Shown piece after piece: positions 1 through 11,643 of a stretch of 64,000 bases of DNA. A program made the position numbers and the translations under genes. The notes beneath the pieces are model-generated. The model had not been told where the DNA came from. It saw nothing but the letters and a program-made list of their open reading frames with translations, and did not search any database. This stretch comes from Bathymodiolus brooksi (taxonomy: Eukaryota; Mollusca; Bivalvia; Mytilida; Modiolidae). Numbering within the stretch: position 1 is the stretch's first letter; each line of letters starts with the position of its first letter. The stretch is taken from assembly GCA_963680875.1 (NCBI GenBank), contig OY804577.1:101877906-101941905 (forward strand), in the 5' to 3' direction.

Positions 1-1159
1 TTGGTAGGAACTTAGCTATGTGAGATGGACTTTTAAGGTATACATTTGATTAATTAAAAATTGTATTTTAAAGGTGAAATTTTAAATACTTAAATTGTAT
101 TTTTTTATAATCTTAAAGAGATAAAAATAGTTAGATGATTTAGTCTCGATTTCAATTTACTTACTATGCTTTCGATTTTCATTTTATTATCATGCAGTAT
201 TATACTTTCAAACTGTTGATATGTTTCTTTTGATTCCTTTGTATACTGTAATTATATATATTGAGTCAACAAATAAAATCAGATTCCTGCTGGATCACTT
301 AATTTATGTGTTTATTATTTAAATATTATAGAGATCCCGGTACGTGTTCCCTAAGTGACAGGACTGCTTCAATTACACCAGAACAATAACACCACACTAG
401 TCATTGTCGCAGACCATTGTCACAGTTGCATGAATTACCAGTATTGCAATAAAACCGAATGACGCGTGTAACTACTGGCAAACAGGGAACATCCCTGGTG
501 TAATAATAAAAGTCATGCCTCCTCTGACACATAAAGTAAAATACACCTACTTTGTAACTGAAAATTTCACAATACATGGAGCAGATAAAACTTGTATTTG
601 TCCTCACTCTCGATTTCTATGAAGTTCGTGTTGCATTTACACATAATATTAGTCGATATATCCGACACAATGTTCGAGTAAAGGCTTGGTTGGCTCGTCA
701 TTCCTATTTGTATAGGAGGTTTATGATCTGTCGATTACAGTCCACACTGTACATTGTACTTCATTGGACGCTTTGGGAAGTCAACATTGTGATGTTAAGG
801 AAACTTTGGACCTTCTGTGTTGTCGATTAATTTGCGACGAGTTGGATCTTTTTGAATCCTGTTGTTCGATTACACTATAGTTTATATGACACTTAGCACC
901 ATTTGTCTTGTCGCAATTGAAGGGAATTTTGTCATTTTTGGGGAGCAGCTTTGAACTTTTTTCTTGTCGATTTAAAGTCGCTTTTGATCTTGTGTATTGT
1001 CAATTATCATTCACACTGTGATTTTTCTAGGAATCTTTGTACCTTGATTTTCTGCTTTAGTCGTATTGATTTATCATCATTTTTGTTGAATTAATATGAG
1101 ACTTTATCAATTAATATCCGTAGTTGCATCATTTAAAACTATTTTCATAATATTATTAC

Positions 1160-4100
1160 CTTATATTTCTAGCATCTGCCTCTGAAATTTCAACCTTAGC
1201 AACAGTTAGTGGCAACAATCCAATATCTAGCTCTAAGTTGTTTGGAAGAAGATTACGAAATCCTGTGAATGCACCAGTTGCCACTAAAACCTTTTTCGCT
1301 AAAATCTGGACCTTTGTTTCTGTAGATACACGCATGTAATACTCTCCATTTAGAACAATCCTGGACACGTCACAGGCTACATCTTGCACGACCCTTCCAC
1401 CATTCAATTCCATTTGCTTAATTTGTGCACCAACCAATTTTCTTGGACTAATATAACCAGCATTTTTGAATTCATATACTGCAGCATCAACGTTTGAAAC
1501 ATTCAAATATGGAAACTTATTTTGGAGAGCTTTGAAATTCAAATAATCTGTTTCTAGATTTTGAGTTCTAACAACATTTTCAACTTTGTTAATATATTCG
1601 GAATGGTGTTCTCCTGACATTAAACATCCTACCTCGCTGTAAAACGAAATTCCTAGTAAAATATAAATACAAGGAAATAGAGGTAGATACACTAATACGT
1701 CATCCTTATCTAAAATACAATTTAATACTGTAATATGATGTGATAGATATATCATGTCTAACTTTCAGTATAGACAATGCAGATACGTGTTTATCAGATA
1801 CTCGTTGGAGACTAAAATTTACAAGTTTTAGCCACAGGTGTTATGTATTTATCTGTCTTTTATGTGCAGTGAACTTACAGTGAACTTTGAGACTGAGAAA
1901 CTCCAGCATCTGTGTCATAAATCTGTCTACATCTTTTAATTAATATTAACTCTGTCAATGTGTATGGTTTGTTTGTAATAGTTGATGCTTAGTCAGTATT
2001 AAATGCGTATTTGAAGTGAATGGTTGTTTCTATGCTAATTAAGCTCCAAACATAAAACTGGCGACGAGGATAATTCTAAGAGGACTCCGATTAATTCATC
2101 TGTGAGATCATCTTGGTTAGCTATCGTAATGCCTGGAGACGAAGCACAGCCACGAAATGCTGTTGGAATTATTGGGCGGATAGAACCGTTTGAGGACACT
2201 GTTGAAACTTGGACGAGTTACACAGAACGGTTAGAGCAATACTTCGAAGTGAATGATATTGCTGAGGATAAGAAAGTTCCGGCTTTACTGACACTTCTGG
2301 GTGGCAAAACTTATACCTTGCTGAGAAATTTGACAGCTCCAAATAAGCCTAAAGAAAAGGATTACACAACTCTAGTGAACTTACTTAGAGACCATTTGAC
2401 GCCAAAGCCAATTGTAATTGCGGAACGTTTTCGATTTCACAAACGGAACCAGCTCCAGTGTGAAAGTGTTAATGCGTACATTGCAGAGCTCAGGAAATTA
2501 ACAGAATTCTGTGAATTTGGATTAAATTTAAATGACACTCTACGTGATAGATTTGTTTGTGGATTACGTAATGACCAGATTCAGAAGAAACTGTTGACAA
2601 TCAGAGAACTTTCGCTAGATAAAGCATTAGAAATTGCAGTTGCAATGGAGACCGCGACGAAAGATGCCATAGAATTGCGGAATGTTCAAGGTGACACTCC
2701 CGTTCATAAAGTGTGGGGTGACCGCAGAAGAAGAAATCAGGGACGATCACAGCCCAAATTGGTTTGTTATCGTTGTAATGGAACTGACCATTTAGCAGAT
2801 AAGTGCAGATTTAAGGAGAGTACATGTAACCAGTGCCACCGTAAAGGACATATCCGTGCAGCGTGTCGTTCTGGAGGACAAAAGAAGAAACCTCAACATA
2901 GATATCAGAGAGTACATGCACTCAACCATGAAGAAAATGATGATCTTGAGATTTACAGTGTTTATTCGCATGGAAATGATTCTATTTGGATTAAACCGTG
3001 TGTCAATGGGAATGTTATTCCTATGGAATTAGATACCGGTAGTAGTGTTTCCGTAATTTCAGAGGCGGATTATGTGAAATATTTCAAAGGAGAAAAGCTC
3101 GAGAAATCGTTGTTAGTGCTTAAAACGTATTCTGGTGAGAAGTTGCATTCTTTGGGAGTTTTACGAGTTCAGGTGCAGTACAATGATCAGTGTTCGTATC
3201 TTAATTTATACGTGGTTAAGCGTGGTGGTCCAGCTTTGTTCGGTAGAGAATGGTTGAAAAGTATCCAACTCGATTGGAAAATGATAAAATCATTGACCAT
3301 CGCGAGCGACGAATCCAAGTGCGATATGACTCTGAAGGACATATTAGCAAGGCGTGATGAAGTTTTCAAAGACGAAATCGGTTGCGTTAAGGGAATTAAG
3401 GCAAAGTTACACCTTAAACAAGACGCGGTACCGAAATTCGTGAAAGCGAGACCGGTAGCATTTGCATTGAGACCAAAAGTCGAGCAAGAGTTAGACAAGC
3501 TTGAAAAGCAAAACATACTCACCCCAGTTCAAGTAAGCGATTGGGCGAGTCCGGTCGTTCCGGTTTTAAAGAAGGACGGAAGGGTCCGAATTTGTGGCGA
3601 TTTTAAAGTGACATTGAACTCATGCTTACAAGTAGATCAATATCCGATGCCGAAAATCGACGATATCTTTGCAAATTTAGCCGGCGGTCAGAAATTCAGT
3701 AAGATAGACTTGCGCCAAGCCTACTTACAGTTGCCGATGGACGAAGAGTCCATGAAATTGCTTACGATTAACACCCACAAGGGTTTGTATCAGTTTACGC
3801 GCCTTCCTTTTGGAGTCGCTAGTTCACCCGCGATATGGCAGCGTACCATAGATCAGATTCTGCAAGGACTAGAAGGTGTCCAATGTATACTCGATGATAT
3901 GATCGTGACCGGTAAGACGGAACAAGAACACTTGAAAAATCTTGACAATGTACTTAGCAGAATGCAGCGATTTGGACTTCGCGCAAATCTTAACAAGTGC
4001 TATTTCTTTAAGGAAAATGTTACTTATTGCGGTCACGAAATCGGTTCAGACGGATTGAAAAAATCGCAAGACAAAATTGACGCAATTTTGAAGGTAAAAA

Positions 4101-7100
4101 AGCCAGAAAATGTTACCCAACTTCGGTCATTTTTAGGTCTAGTGCAGTATTATGGTAAATTTTTACAAAATTTGGCGACAGAAGCGCGTCCGTTAAATGA
4201 GCTCCTAGAAAAAACGCGAAAATGGAAATGGACAGACCAATGCGACGCAGCATTTGAAAACATTAAGAAACTTGTGACGTCCGATCAGGTTTTAACACAT
4301 TACGATCCGGCGCTTTCGATAAGATTAGCGTGCGACGCATCCCCCTTCGGACTTGGAGCAGTCTTATCCCACGTGATGCCTGATGGTTCGGAGCGACCAG
4401 TTATGTTTGTTTCTCGTTCGTTAAGCAAATCCGAGCGAAATTATGCACAAATAGACAAAGAGGCCCTCGGTATTGTCTGGAGCGTGCGCAAATTCTATAA
4501 TTACTTGTTTGCACGTAAATTTACGCTGGTAACCGATCATCAACCGCTTACCTCGATTTTCAGTCCAAGCCGAGCAATTCCAGCCACAACCGCTGCAAGA
4601 TTGCAGAGATATGCATTATTTTTATCCGGTTTTAACTATGACATAGAGTATAAAAGTACAAAACGTCACACAAACGCGGACGGACTGTCTAGAATGCCTG
4701 TTCAGAGTTGTAATGATTCGGACAATTTAGATGCCGAAGAAATTTTCCATATATCACATTTTGAAACTTTACCCGTTACGAGTGATGCTATTGCGCGCGA
4801 AACCCGCCGTGACCGAGTCCTGTCACGTGTTTATGAGCAAGTTAAGAACGGTTGGAAAGAAGGGAACCATGATGAACTGCTTAAGCCATTTTATAATCGC
4901 AAAAGTGAAATCACACTTCATCAAGGTTGTTTACTTTGGGAAATTCGTGTAATCGTGCCCGCAAAGTTGCGTTCCCGTATTCAAGACTTGCTTCATGAAG
5001 GACATCCGGGAGTAGTCCGTATGAAGGCCGTAGCTCGTAGTTACGTGTGGTGGCCCGGAATCGATAGTCAAATCGAGCAGACTGTTAAGTGTTGTGATGG
5101 GTGTCAGCTAACACAGAAAATGCCGCAGGTAGCACCACTGCATCCATGGGAGTGGCCATCTGCTCCCTGGGAGAGAGTCCATGTGGATTTCGCTGGTCCA
5201 TTCATGGATAGTATGTTTTTAGTTCTCGTATGTGCCCATTCGAAGTGGCCAGAAGTCGTCCAGATGAAAACAACTACATCTACAAAGACTATTGAAGCAT
5301 TACGTATGATATTTTGTAGAACTGGTATTCCTAAGCAAATTGTCTCTGACAATGGTCCACAATTTACGTCAGGGGAATTTGAGAACTTTACAAAGCAAAA
5401 TGGAATTAAACACTACAAGTCAGCACCTTTTCATCCTGCTACTAATGGATTAGTCGAACGCTTCGTTCAAACTTTTAAGAATAGTATGCGGGCGATGAAA
5501 CAGGACAATAAGATTTTGAGCCACAAAATTGCAAACTTCTTGTTGAACTACAGGAACACACCGCATTCAGTGACAAAAGAGACTCCTGCGAGGTTATTTA
5601 TGGGAAGAGACTTACGTTCATGCTTGAGTCTAGTACGCCCGTCTGTAAAAGACACTGTGATGAAATCTCAGATGGATACTGTATTTCAAAAGTCTAGACC
5701 AGAGAGATCACGTTACTTTAAGGTTGGCGACCGTGTTATTGCTCGTGACTACAAGGGAAAAGACCACAAATGGATTGGAGGACAAATTGAAAGTTCTGAT
5801 GGACCTTTAATGTATAAAGTGAAAACTGACTTAGGTTCTACCTGGAGAAGACATGTTGATCAGATTAAACCGAGTAAAATTGCAGAGGACATTGCGCAAA
5901 ACACACCTCTAATTGAAGAACCAAGTGTTAAAACAACTGAAAACACAAAGACTGATGTTCAAACAGACAATATTAATGATAAACCGATTGACGGACCGAG
6001 TACAATCACAGCTGTTCAAGAGAGACGATATCCCGAGAGGATCCGTAAACAGACGAAAAGACTCATTACCGAAATATAGACAATGTTAGGAAGTGATTAT
6101 ACAGTGTTAAGGCATAATAATACTCGTATAATCACATTCTGGGGGCAAACCTCAGAAGCATTTATTTTTGTGTAGTGTAGTTTATCATAATCTTGCATGT
6201 TTGTGTAATCAAAACAAAATATCACTTCATTCATACATTTTACAATTTCATTCATTCAGTTCTAATGATTTATTGGGTTTTTTTTGTGTACCGATACAAA
6301 CATTTAGCAGGGAGGAATTGTTATGTATTTATCTGTCTTTTATGTGCAGTGAACTTACAGTGAACTTTGAGACTGAGAAACTCCAGCATCTGTGTCATAA
6401 ATCTGTCTACATCTTTTAATTAATATTAACTCTGTCAATGTGTATGGTTTGTTTGTAATAGTTGATGCTTAGTCAGTATTAAATGCGTATTTGAAGTGAA
6501 TGGTTGTTTCTATGCTAATTAAGCTCCAAACATAAAAACAGGCGCATGGGGCATGGATTTCGTGTCCTCCTCCCCCTTTTCTTTACTACCCCCCCCTTTT
6601 TTCAAAATTTTCATAATCCTTCGTTTTTTCTTCATTTGACAATATCAGTAGACGTCATACATCATGAATAATACGTGTATTCTGTGTCCACAGTTTTTCG
6701 ACTGTTACAGTATAAGAGAGAAGGTAAGCAACTCCATTTTCATATTTCGCGCCATATCGCTCACCTCGGTTGGGAAATCCCCGTGTTTTTTACATTTTTA
6801 CCTTGTCTACATATGGCACTGTCGTATCAAACTGTTTCTAAGACACTTACCTAATTGCCCATGTTCGAATTTCAGTCTGTACGTCGATCTTTTCCAAGAA
6901 ATCTCGCCGAGAATAGCGAGGCAGCTTCGTTTCTAGGTCAAACTACATCATATCAGACGGAAGTGCAAGAACGGGAACCCTGGGATTTTTACGAAATGCA
7001 ATGAAAAACCCAGATGCACTCCGAATATTTTTCCCATTATGTTTTGGCGGGAAATATAAACCACTGAAAAAACATAACAGCAGACGGATTATTTCGTAAA

Positions 7101-10100
7101 AACGGCACAACGACCATCTGAATATGGAAACATTGAAATAATTTGATGGTAAATAACTGTTCAAAAAGAAATTCAAACTGAGAAATAGATAATTGAATGG
7201 TTAGAACTGAAGTCAAAATTTCAATGAAAAAGAAATATTCAGCTTGCCTCTACTTCAAATTATTAAAATCATACCCAAACAAATACATATACAACTAAAA
7301 AAAAAATAAAAAATAAATAAAAAAAACAAAGGAAGAAGAAGCTGAGAACAGCTATTGAATGGGATTATGGCATTTTACCCCCTTCCTCAATAAAAGGGCT
7401 CCCAACTGATAAAAATGTGTAAGGGAGCCGGAGGGACCATTTAACTAAGGGGGCTATTTCTTTTTCACGGGTAAAAAATAAATAACTTGTTTAACTATTT
7501 GAACGTGAAATAATAATTCGTGAACTTTTTTTCGCGCATTTAACATCCTCGCGAAGAAAGCGAAAATTAAATACCCACCAAAATAACCACTTATACGGTA
7601 AAATGGGATTTTTTTTTCTGGATTTCAACACTGATTTCTGTCACTACTGAAAAGTGGAGTTACACAAGTTATTTATTTTTTACCCCTGTAAGACAGATTA
7701 TTGTTTTATAAAATCAGTGACATGAAATGAAAAAGAAATAGCCCCCTTAGTTAAATGGTCTTTCCGGCTCCCTTACACATTTTTATCAGTTGGGAGCCCT
7801 TTTATTGAGGAAGGGGGTAAAATGCCATAGTCTCATTCAATAGCTGTTCTCAGCTTCTTCTTCCTTTGTTTTTTTTTATTTATTTTTTTTTTTTTTTTTT
7901 AGTTGTATATTTATTTGTTTGGGTATGATTTTAATAATTTGAAGTAGAGGCAAGCTGAATATTTCTTTTTCATTGAAATTTTGACTTCAGTTCTAACCAT
8001 TCAATCAACTATTTCTCAGTTTGAATTTCTTTTTGAACAGTTATTTACCATCAAATTATTTCAATGTTTCCATATTCAGATGGTCGTTGTGCCATTTTTA
8101 CGAAATAATCCGTCTGCTGTTATGTTTTTTCAGCGGTTTATATTTCCCGCCAAAACATTATGGGAAAAATATTCGGAGCGCATCTGGGTTTTTCATTGCA
8201 GGTAATCCATTCGTAAAAATCCCAGGGTTTCCGTTCTTGCACTTCCGTCTGATATGATGTAGTTTGACCTAGAAACGAAGCTGCCTCGCTATTCTCGGCG
8301 AGATTTCTTGGAAAAGATCGATGTACAGACTGAAATTCGAACATGGGCAATTAGGTAAGTGTCTTAGAAACAGTTTGATACGACAGTGCCATATGTAGAC
8401 AAGGTAAAAAGTGTAAAAAACACGGGGGTTTCCCAACCGAGGTGAGCGATATGGCGCGAAATATGAAAATGGAGTTGCTTACCTTCTCTCTTATACTGTA
8501 TCAGTCGAAAAACTGTGGACACATAATACACGTATTATTCATGATGTATGACGTCTACTGATATTGTCAAATGAAGAAAAAACGAATGATTATGAAAATT
8601 TTGAAAAAGGAATGATTTATATGAAAATTTTGAAAAAAGGGGGGGGGGTAGTAGAGAAAAGGGGGGGGGGGTAGTAGAGAAAAGGGGGAGGAGGAAACGA
8701 AATCCATGCCCCATGCGCCTGTGGTTTTAGCGGTGTATGATGGATAAAACTTTCAAACTTTATCACACAATGTTCGTGTAATTTAACTGTAACACGACGA
8801 ATGTTACTGGTGGAGCATGAACAACATACCATTCCGGAGCATCTGAGTTCATCCCATGTGTTGTAGTGAGCTGCGTGTTGCTCAATCTATAGTTTTCTGT
8901 GGAGTGTTTTGTAGATACTTGTACTTTTGTCCTTCTTCCTTTTGTCATTGCATTGTCTATCTTTCTTCGGTTTACGGTTTCTGACTAACCATTTCGTATC
9001 TTCAAACTTTTCTTAGATCAATAAATATAATGCATGCGTGCCATGCGGTGAGGGTGTGTCATAAATATAATACATGCGTGCCATGCGGTGAGGGTGTGTC
9101 ATAAATTTTCTTAATAATTAATTGTATAGGAAATTTTCTTTGTATTCACTTCTACTTGAGTCGTCGTGAAAATTAGATCTATTCTAGTGAACAGAACGAC
9201 AATATTGAAACATCTACAACCACATGGTTCACATCTATTTATCAAATATAGTCTGTTTGATAGGTTATTTCATCAAGTTCGATTTGTTCATGTTTCAAGA
9301 TAAAGAGGTACTGTTCCTTTTCGCTGGTTAACGTGGTCTTTTCCGCCAAGATTGGCGAACATGTTTCAGATGGTACGATAATGGTAGTTCTTTGACGATA
9401 ATAAAATTAAAACAAATATCGAAACTATAGTTTTTCACAAATGAGAGTTGAAAAGGGACAACAGTTTTTTGTCTTACATCCCTCCAAACTTGAATACATG
9501 ATTCAGCAAACTTTTGTTAACTTTTTGTATATATAATTAAGCTTATATTTTCAAAACATTCTATTTTTCCATAAGGAGGCATTTGCAGTGGCGGATCCAG
9601 GGGCGGGGCGAATTTTCCCTCCGCTCGGCCCAATTTTTTTTATTGCACTCCCCCCCCCCTCCATAACTTGAAATCCTGAATTCACCCCTGATTTGTATTA
9701 TTCTATTTTAATTATTTTTAGATTTTAAGCGAATAATGATTTCTAGTGTTTAATGGAGTGAGAATGTATTCTATTGTTTGTCTTTGTCATTATACCTGTG
9801 TTGGTCTCTAATGTCTTGTATCTGTTGATGGATTGTTGGGCCAACAGAGCCCACACTGGGTCTGTGTCTGTACATCTAGTTATCCTTCCTTCGTCGTAAT
9901 GACAGCCATAAATGTCTCTATTATCATGTACATTCCTCTCCTGTAGGAAGTAAAATCTATATAAACCGTAGACGATTCGAGTTAAAGCATTAATCCTAAA
10001 AATAAAAAAACAAAAACTCCCAAAACTTGAGGAGCACAAAATCAAAAGACTGGGATTGAGATCAAACATCTGCTGTTCACAGAGCTAGTTATATGTTGAA

Positions 10101-10697
10101 TACACCTCGCCATGAACGGGGTTCAAACTCACAACTTTAGTGGTGATAGACACTGATTGCACACTGAAGTAGTTGTTAATCCATACGATCACGACGGCTC
10201 CAATTCTTCATAGAAATTGGACTGGGAAAAATAAATGATTTTATTTTGAAAATGGAAAGGGGCTTATAAAAAGAGCAAAAGTTATCATCGGGAAACTAGA
10301 ACTGTCTGGTAGATTATTATGTCTCTTCATGAGACAAGTCCTTTCCATCCTGTTACTTTAAAAATTACCAATGGCATAAAATGTACCGACAGGTATAATA
10401 TAATAACAGAAAACTTTATTTAAAAAAAGAAAAAAGAGGAAATATTGCAGTTTTTTAATAATTTAAAATATTTGGAAAAAAAAGAAATGAAAGAAAATTG
10501 TAGATATATTTATCGCATTGACATATAAAAGATGTGTAAAGAAAGTCGTTGCCTAGAATATACTTAGTTTAAAATCTAACCTCTGGTTCTTTGGGTCCTA
10601 CTAGACAAACCCGACCCCCTTGTGATGCATGTCTTGCTGCAGCTGATCCTATCAACCCTGCTCCAACTACACACAGGTCGTAAATATCGTCAGCCAT
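1160..10697 (-). CDS. Gene A: FAD-dependent amine/amino-acid oxidase, exons 1-3 (runs off left edge)
   Basis: The minus-strand exons are exon 1 at 10697-10581 (ATG, residues 1-39), exon 2 at 9940-9796 (145 bp) and exon 3 at 1652-1160 (493 bp). All have GT-AG borders and intron phases 0, 1 and 2. The encoded 252 residues are identical to gene B. Only silent changes were seen, at 1480 (Ala codon) and 10689 (Asp3). The Rossmann motif GAGLIG (residues 12-17) binds FAD, and GRITR (57-61) matches the paired active-site arginines of the monomeric sarcosine oxidase (MSOX)/PIPOX family. Intron 2 (1653-9795) holds an intact Ty3 element and a foldback transposon. Exons 4-6 should lie left of the window, by comparison with gene B. 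It is not a truncated gene as far as can be seen; the window edge cuts it. Confidence 0.88.
1839..2057 (+). repeat. 5' LTR of Ty3 element (copy A)
   Basis: This is a 219-bp terminal repeat identical by eye to 6319-6537. It starts TGTTATG and ends CATAAAA, near-inverted termini. It should carry the element's promoter, but I cannot point to a convincing TATA box. Confidence 0.95.
2058..2076 (+). other. Putative primer-binding site of Ty3 element
   Basis: CTGGCGACGAGGATAATTC follows the 5' LTR directly, where the tRNA primer-binding site is expected. The TGGCGACGAGG core recalls other animal Ty3 elements, but I cannot name the tRNA. The same sequence lies at 49943-49961 in copy B. Confidence 0.5.
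2129..6079 (+). CDS. Ty3/gypsy Gag-Pol polyprotein (copy A)
   Basis: One uninterrupted frame of 1316 codons from the first ATG at 2129; the frame is open from 2102, but that codon is GTG. Order of domains, with residues counted from the ATG: Gag-like N terminus (1-200), two CCHC zinc knuckles (~212-225 and ~232-246), aspartic protease with DTGS (~301), reverse transcriptase with the ILDD catalytic box (~587), RNase H (~733 on), integrase with an HHCC zinc finger (~955-1000) and DDE residues (~1018, 1073, 1109), then a GPY/F-like tail. No chromodomain or envelope frame follows. It makes the element's own capsid and copying and integrating enzymes. With no stop or frameshift, it may still be active. 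Confidence 0.95.
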   Translation: MPGDEAQPRNAVGIIGRIEPFEDTVETWTSYTERLEQYFEVNDIAEDKKVPALLTLLGGKTYTLLRNLTAPNKPKEKDYTTLVNLLRDHLTPKPIVIAERFRFHKRNQLQCESVNAYIAELRKLTEFCEFGLNLNDTLRDRFVCGLRNDQIQKKLLTIRELSLDKALEIAVAMETATKDAIELRNVQGDTPVHKVWGDRRRRNQGRSQPKLVCYRCNGTDHLADKCRFKESTCNQCHRKGHIRAACRSGGQKKKPQHRYQRVHALNHEENDDLEIYSVYSHGNDSIWIKPCVNGNVIPMELDTGSSVSVISEADYVKYFKGEKLEKSLLVLKTYSGEKLHSLGVLRVQVQYNDQCSYLNLYVVKRGGPALFGREWLKSIQLDWKMIKSLTIASDESKCDMTLKDILARRDEVFKDEIGCVKGIKAKLHLKQDAVPKFVKARPVAFALRPKVEQELDKLEKQNILTPVQVSDWASPVVPVLKKDGRVRICGDFKVTLNSCLQVDQYPMPKIDDIFANLAGGQKFSKIDLRQAYLQLPMDEESMKLLTINTHKGLYQFTRLPFGVASSPAIWQRTIDQILQGLEGVQCILDDMIVTGKTEQEHLKNLDNVLSRMQRFGLRANLNKCYFFKENVTYCGHEIGSDGLKKSQDKIDAILKVKKPENVTQLRSFLGLVQYYGKFLQNLATEARPLNELLEKTRKWKWTDQCDAAFENIKKLVTSDQVLTHYDPALSIRLACDASPFGLGAVLSHVMPDGSERPVMFVSRSLSKSERNYAQIDKEALGIVWSVRKFYNYLFARKFTLVTDHQPLTSIFSPSRAIPATTAARLQRYALFLSGFNYDIEYKSTKRHTNADGLSRMPVQSCNDSDNLDAEEIFHISHFETLPVTSDAIARETRRDRVLSRVYEQVKNGWKEGNHDELLKPFYNRKSEITLHQGCLLWEIRVIVPAKLRSRIQDLLHEGHPGVVRMKAVARSYVWWPGIDSQIEQTVKCCDGCQLTQKMPQVAPLHPWEWPSAPWERVHVDFAGPFMDSMFLVLVCAHSKWPEVVQMKTTTSTKTIEALRMIFCRTGIPKQIVSDNGPQFTSGEFENFTKQNGIKHYKSAPFHPATNGLVERFVQTFKNSMRAMKQDNKILSHKIANFLLNYRNTPHSVTKETPARLFMGRDLRSCLSLVRPSVKDTVMKSQMDTVFQKSRPERSRYFKVGDRVIARDYKGKDHKWIGGQIESSDGPLMYKVKTDLGSTWRRHVDQIKPSKIAEDIAQNTPLIEEPSVKTTENTKTDVQTDNINDKPIDGPSTITAVQERRYPERIRKQTKRLITEI
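6306..6318 (+). other. Polypurine tract of Ty3 element
   Basis: AGCAGGGAGGAAT abuts the 3' LTR at 6319, the position where plus-strand DNA synthesis is primed in LTR retrotransposons. The copy B equivalent is 54191-54203. Confidence 0.6.
6319..6537 (+). repeat. 3' LTR of Ty3 element (copy A)
   Basis: This 219-bp repeat matches 1839-2057 base for base as read. The 5-bp target duplication ACAGG follows at 6538-6542. Confidence 0.95.
8796..9010 (+). repeat. Dispersed ~200-bp bivalve-type repeat
   Basis: A diverged copy of a family also seen at 28330, 29555 (reverse), 35530, 36040, 37250 and 40975 (reverse). Shared landmarks are a CGGAGCA box, a GTTGCTCAATCT-TAGTTTTCTG box, a TTTGTCCTTTTTxxTTTT box and a TTxGGTATCTTCAAACTTTTCT end. 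Class unknown. The copy B equivalent is 56659-56873. Confidence 0.6.
9586..9690. mobile_element. 105-bp micro-MITE with 5-bp target duplication
   Basis: The termini CAGTGGCGGATCCAGG and CCTGAATTCACCCCTG are imperfect inverted repeats. ATTTG flanks both ends (9581-9585 and 9691-9695). Its subterminal CTCCGCTCGGC box and poly-C run also occur at the right end of the larger element at 21526-22629, so they are one family. It lies in intron 2 of gene A, 105 bp past exon 2. Confidence 0.8.
10073..10197 (-). mobile_element. SINE fragment (tRNA-derived head), reverse
   Basis: Read on the minus strand, it carries CAATCAGTGTCTATCACC and the B-box-like GAGTTTGAACCCC followed by a GGCGAGGTGTA segment, as in the SINE at 46253. 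Only the 5' part is present. It lies in intron 1 of gene A. The copy B equivalent is 57938-58062. Confidence 0.65.
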
Positions 10698-11043
10698 CTG
10701 ACCAGTGTATCTGTTAATGTCATGTCACATGCCGATAACGACATAATCGGTATAAATATAACACGGATATTTTGACCTTACCCTATCAACTGGGTTAATG
10801 AAACTATATTCTAGTATTCTCTATTCTCTAATAAAACCAGCAAAGTTTAATAGCATTTCTGGGCCATATAATCAATCTATTTAAATTAATTTGTCGACAA
10901 TCTCGTCATACCAGATTGTCAAAAACTTCCTGTTTGACAACGATTAATAATAAATAAAATAAGATAGAATTATTTAAGCCGATCAGCTTACGATAGGTTG
11001 CCGGGTTTTATTTCAAACAATGTATATACAATATACTTATATA

Positions 11044-11532
11044 CGTATGTGGCCAAAAATATTGGCGCATGTAAAAAAAAATCCCTATATAATCAACCAA
11101 AACCATATTTTTTCAAAAAGTTATTGTGAAGTCATTTCCTGATAGATTTTAACAAATTTTACACCAAAACATTTGGAATTGTCTATATTTTGCTTGTTTA
11201 TTTGCTCATTATGTTTATATGAGTGGTTTTTATTTGTACATAATTTTTCCACAATTGTTAATTTTTAGGATTTATTTTTAGGTGGAAATATATAGGAAAA
11301 TCAAAGTCTATTTTTATTTGTTGTATTTAAATTATGTACAAATAAAAATCACTCATAACAACATAATGAATAAATAAACAATCAAAATATGGACAATTCC
11401 GAATGCTTTGGTGTAAAATTTGTTAAAATCTATCCAGAAATTACTTCACAATAATTTTATGAAAAAATATGGTTTTGGTTGATTACATAGGGATTTTTTT
11501 TTACATGCGCCAACATTTTTGGCCACATACTG
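11044..11532. mobile_element. Tc1/mariner-type foldback MITE
   Basis: Two ~200-bp inverted arms start (C)GTATGTGGCCAAAAAT and end with the complement, flanked by TA on both sides (11042-11043 and 11533-11534). The element is 489 bp with no coding capacity. It sits about 350 bp upstream of the gene A start codon, so it may lie in or near the promoter. Confidence 0.8.
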
Positions 11533-11643
11533 TATGTGTACTTTATCCCTCCTCATTCGTTGACAATATGATAAAACAATAAAAGAAAATTCAAAAACCC
11601 CTACAAACGACCAAGGCACGCTCAGGAAAAATCAGAGAATGTA

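Larger units (their letters stand above)
1839..6537 (+). mobile_element. Intact Ty3/gypsy LTR retrotransposon (copy A)
   Basis: The element is 4699 bp with two LTRs of 219 bp that I read as identical, flanked by a 5-bp target duplication ACAGG (1834-1838 and 6538-6542). The LTRs start TGTTATG and end CATAAAA. A purine-rich tract AGCAGGGAGGAAT precedes the 3' LTR. A single gag-pol frame fills the interior. Identical LTRs mean a recent insertion. It lies antisense to the host gene in its second intron, in the last seven bases of transposon P. The interior resembles the widespread metazoan K02A2.6-like gypsy group. Confidence 0.96.
1832..8724. mobile_element. Foldback DNA transposon P (2.2 kb, giant inverted repeats), interrupted by Ty3
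   Basis: Two ~1-kb arms (6543-7490 and 7664-8724) are inverted copies around a ~170-bp loop. The termini are CCACAGGCGCATG and its complement. The left terminus is split: CCACAGG lies at 1832-1838, then the Ty3 element, then the rest from 6543. A direct repeat TTTTAG flanks the whole (1826-1831 and 8725-8730) and is probably its target duplication. Without Ty3 the element is ~2189 bp. I see no transposase; open frames inside it (for example 6664-6936 and 8021-8257) are mirror images of each other and are not genes. It is non-autonomous and sits in intron 2 of gene A. Confidence 0.85.

Noticed and set aside
3880..3900. ILDD in place of the usual YxDD at the reverse transcriptase catalytic site
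   Set aside because: Both copies have it with no other damage, and as I recall it is usual in the K02A2.6-like gypsy group, so it is not a defect.
8021..8257. 78-codon frame and its mirror at 6943-7176
   Set aside because: The two arms of foldback P give near-identical peptides; this is a palindrome effect with no start context or family.
1160..10697. Gene A as a truncated pseudogene
   Set aside because: All three visible exons are intact and encode the same protein as gene B; the missing exons are cut by the window edge.
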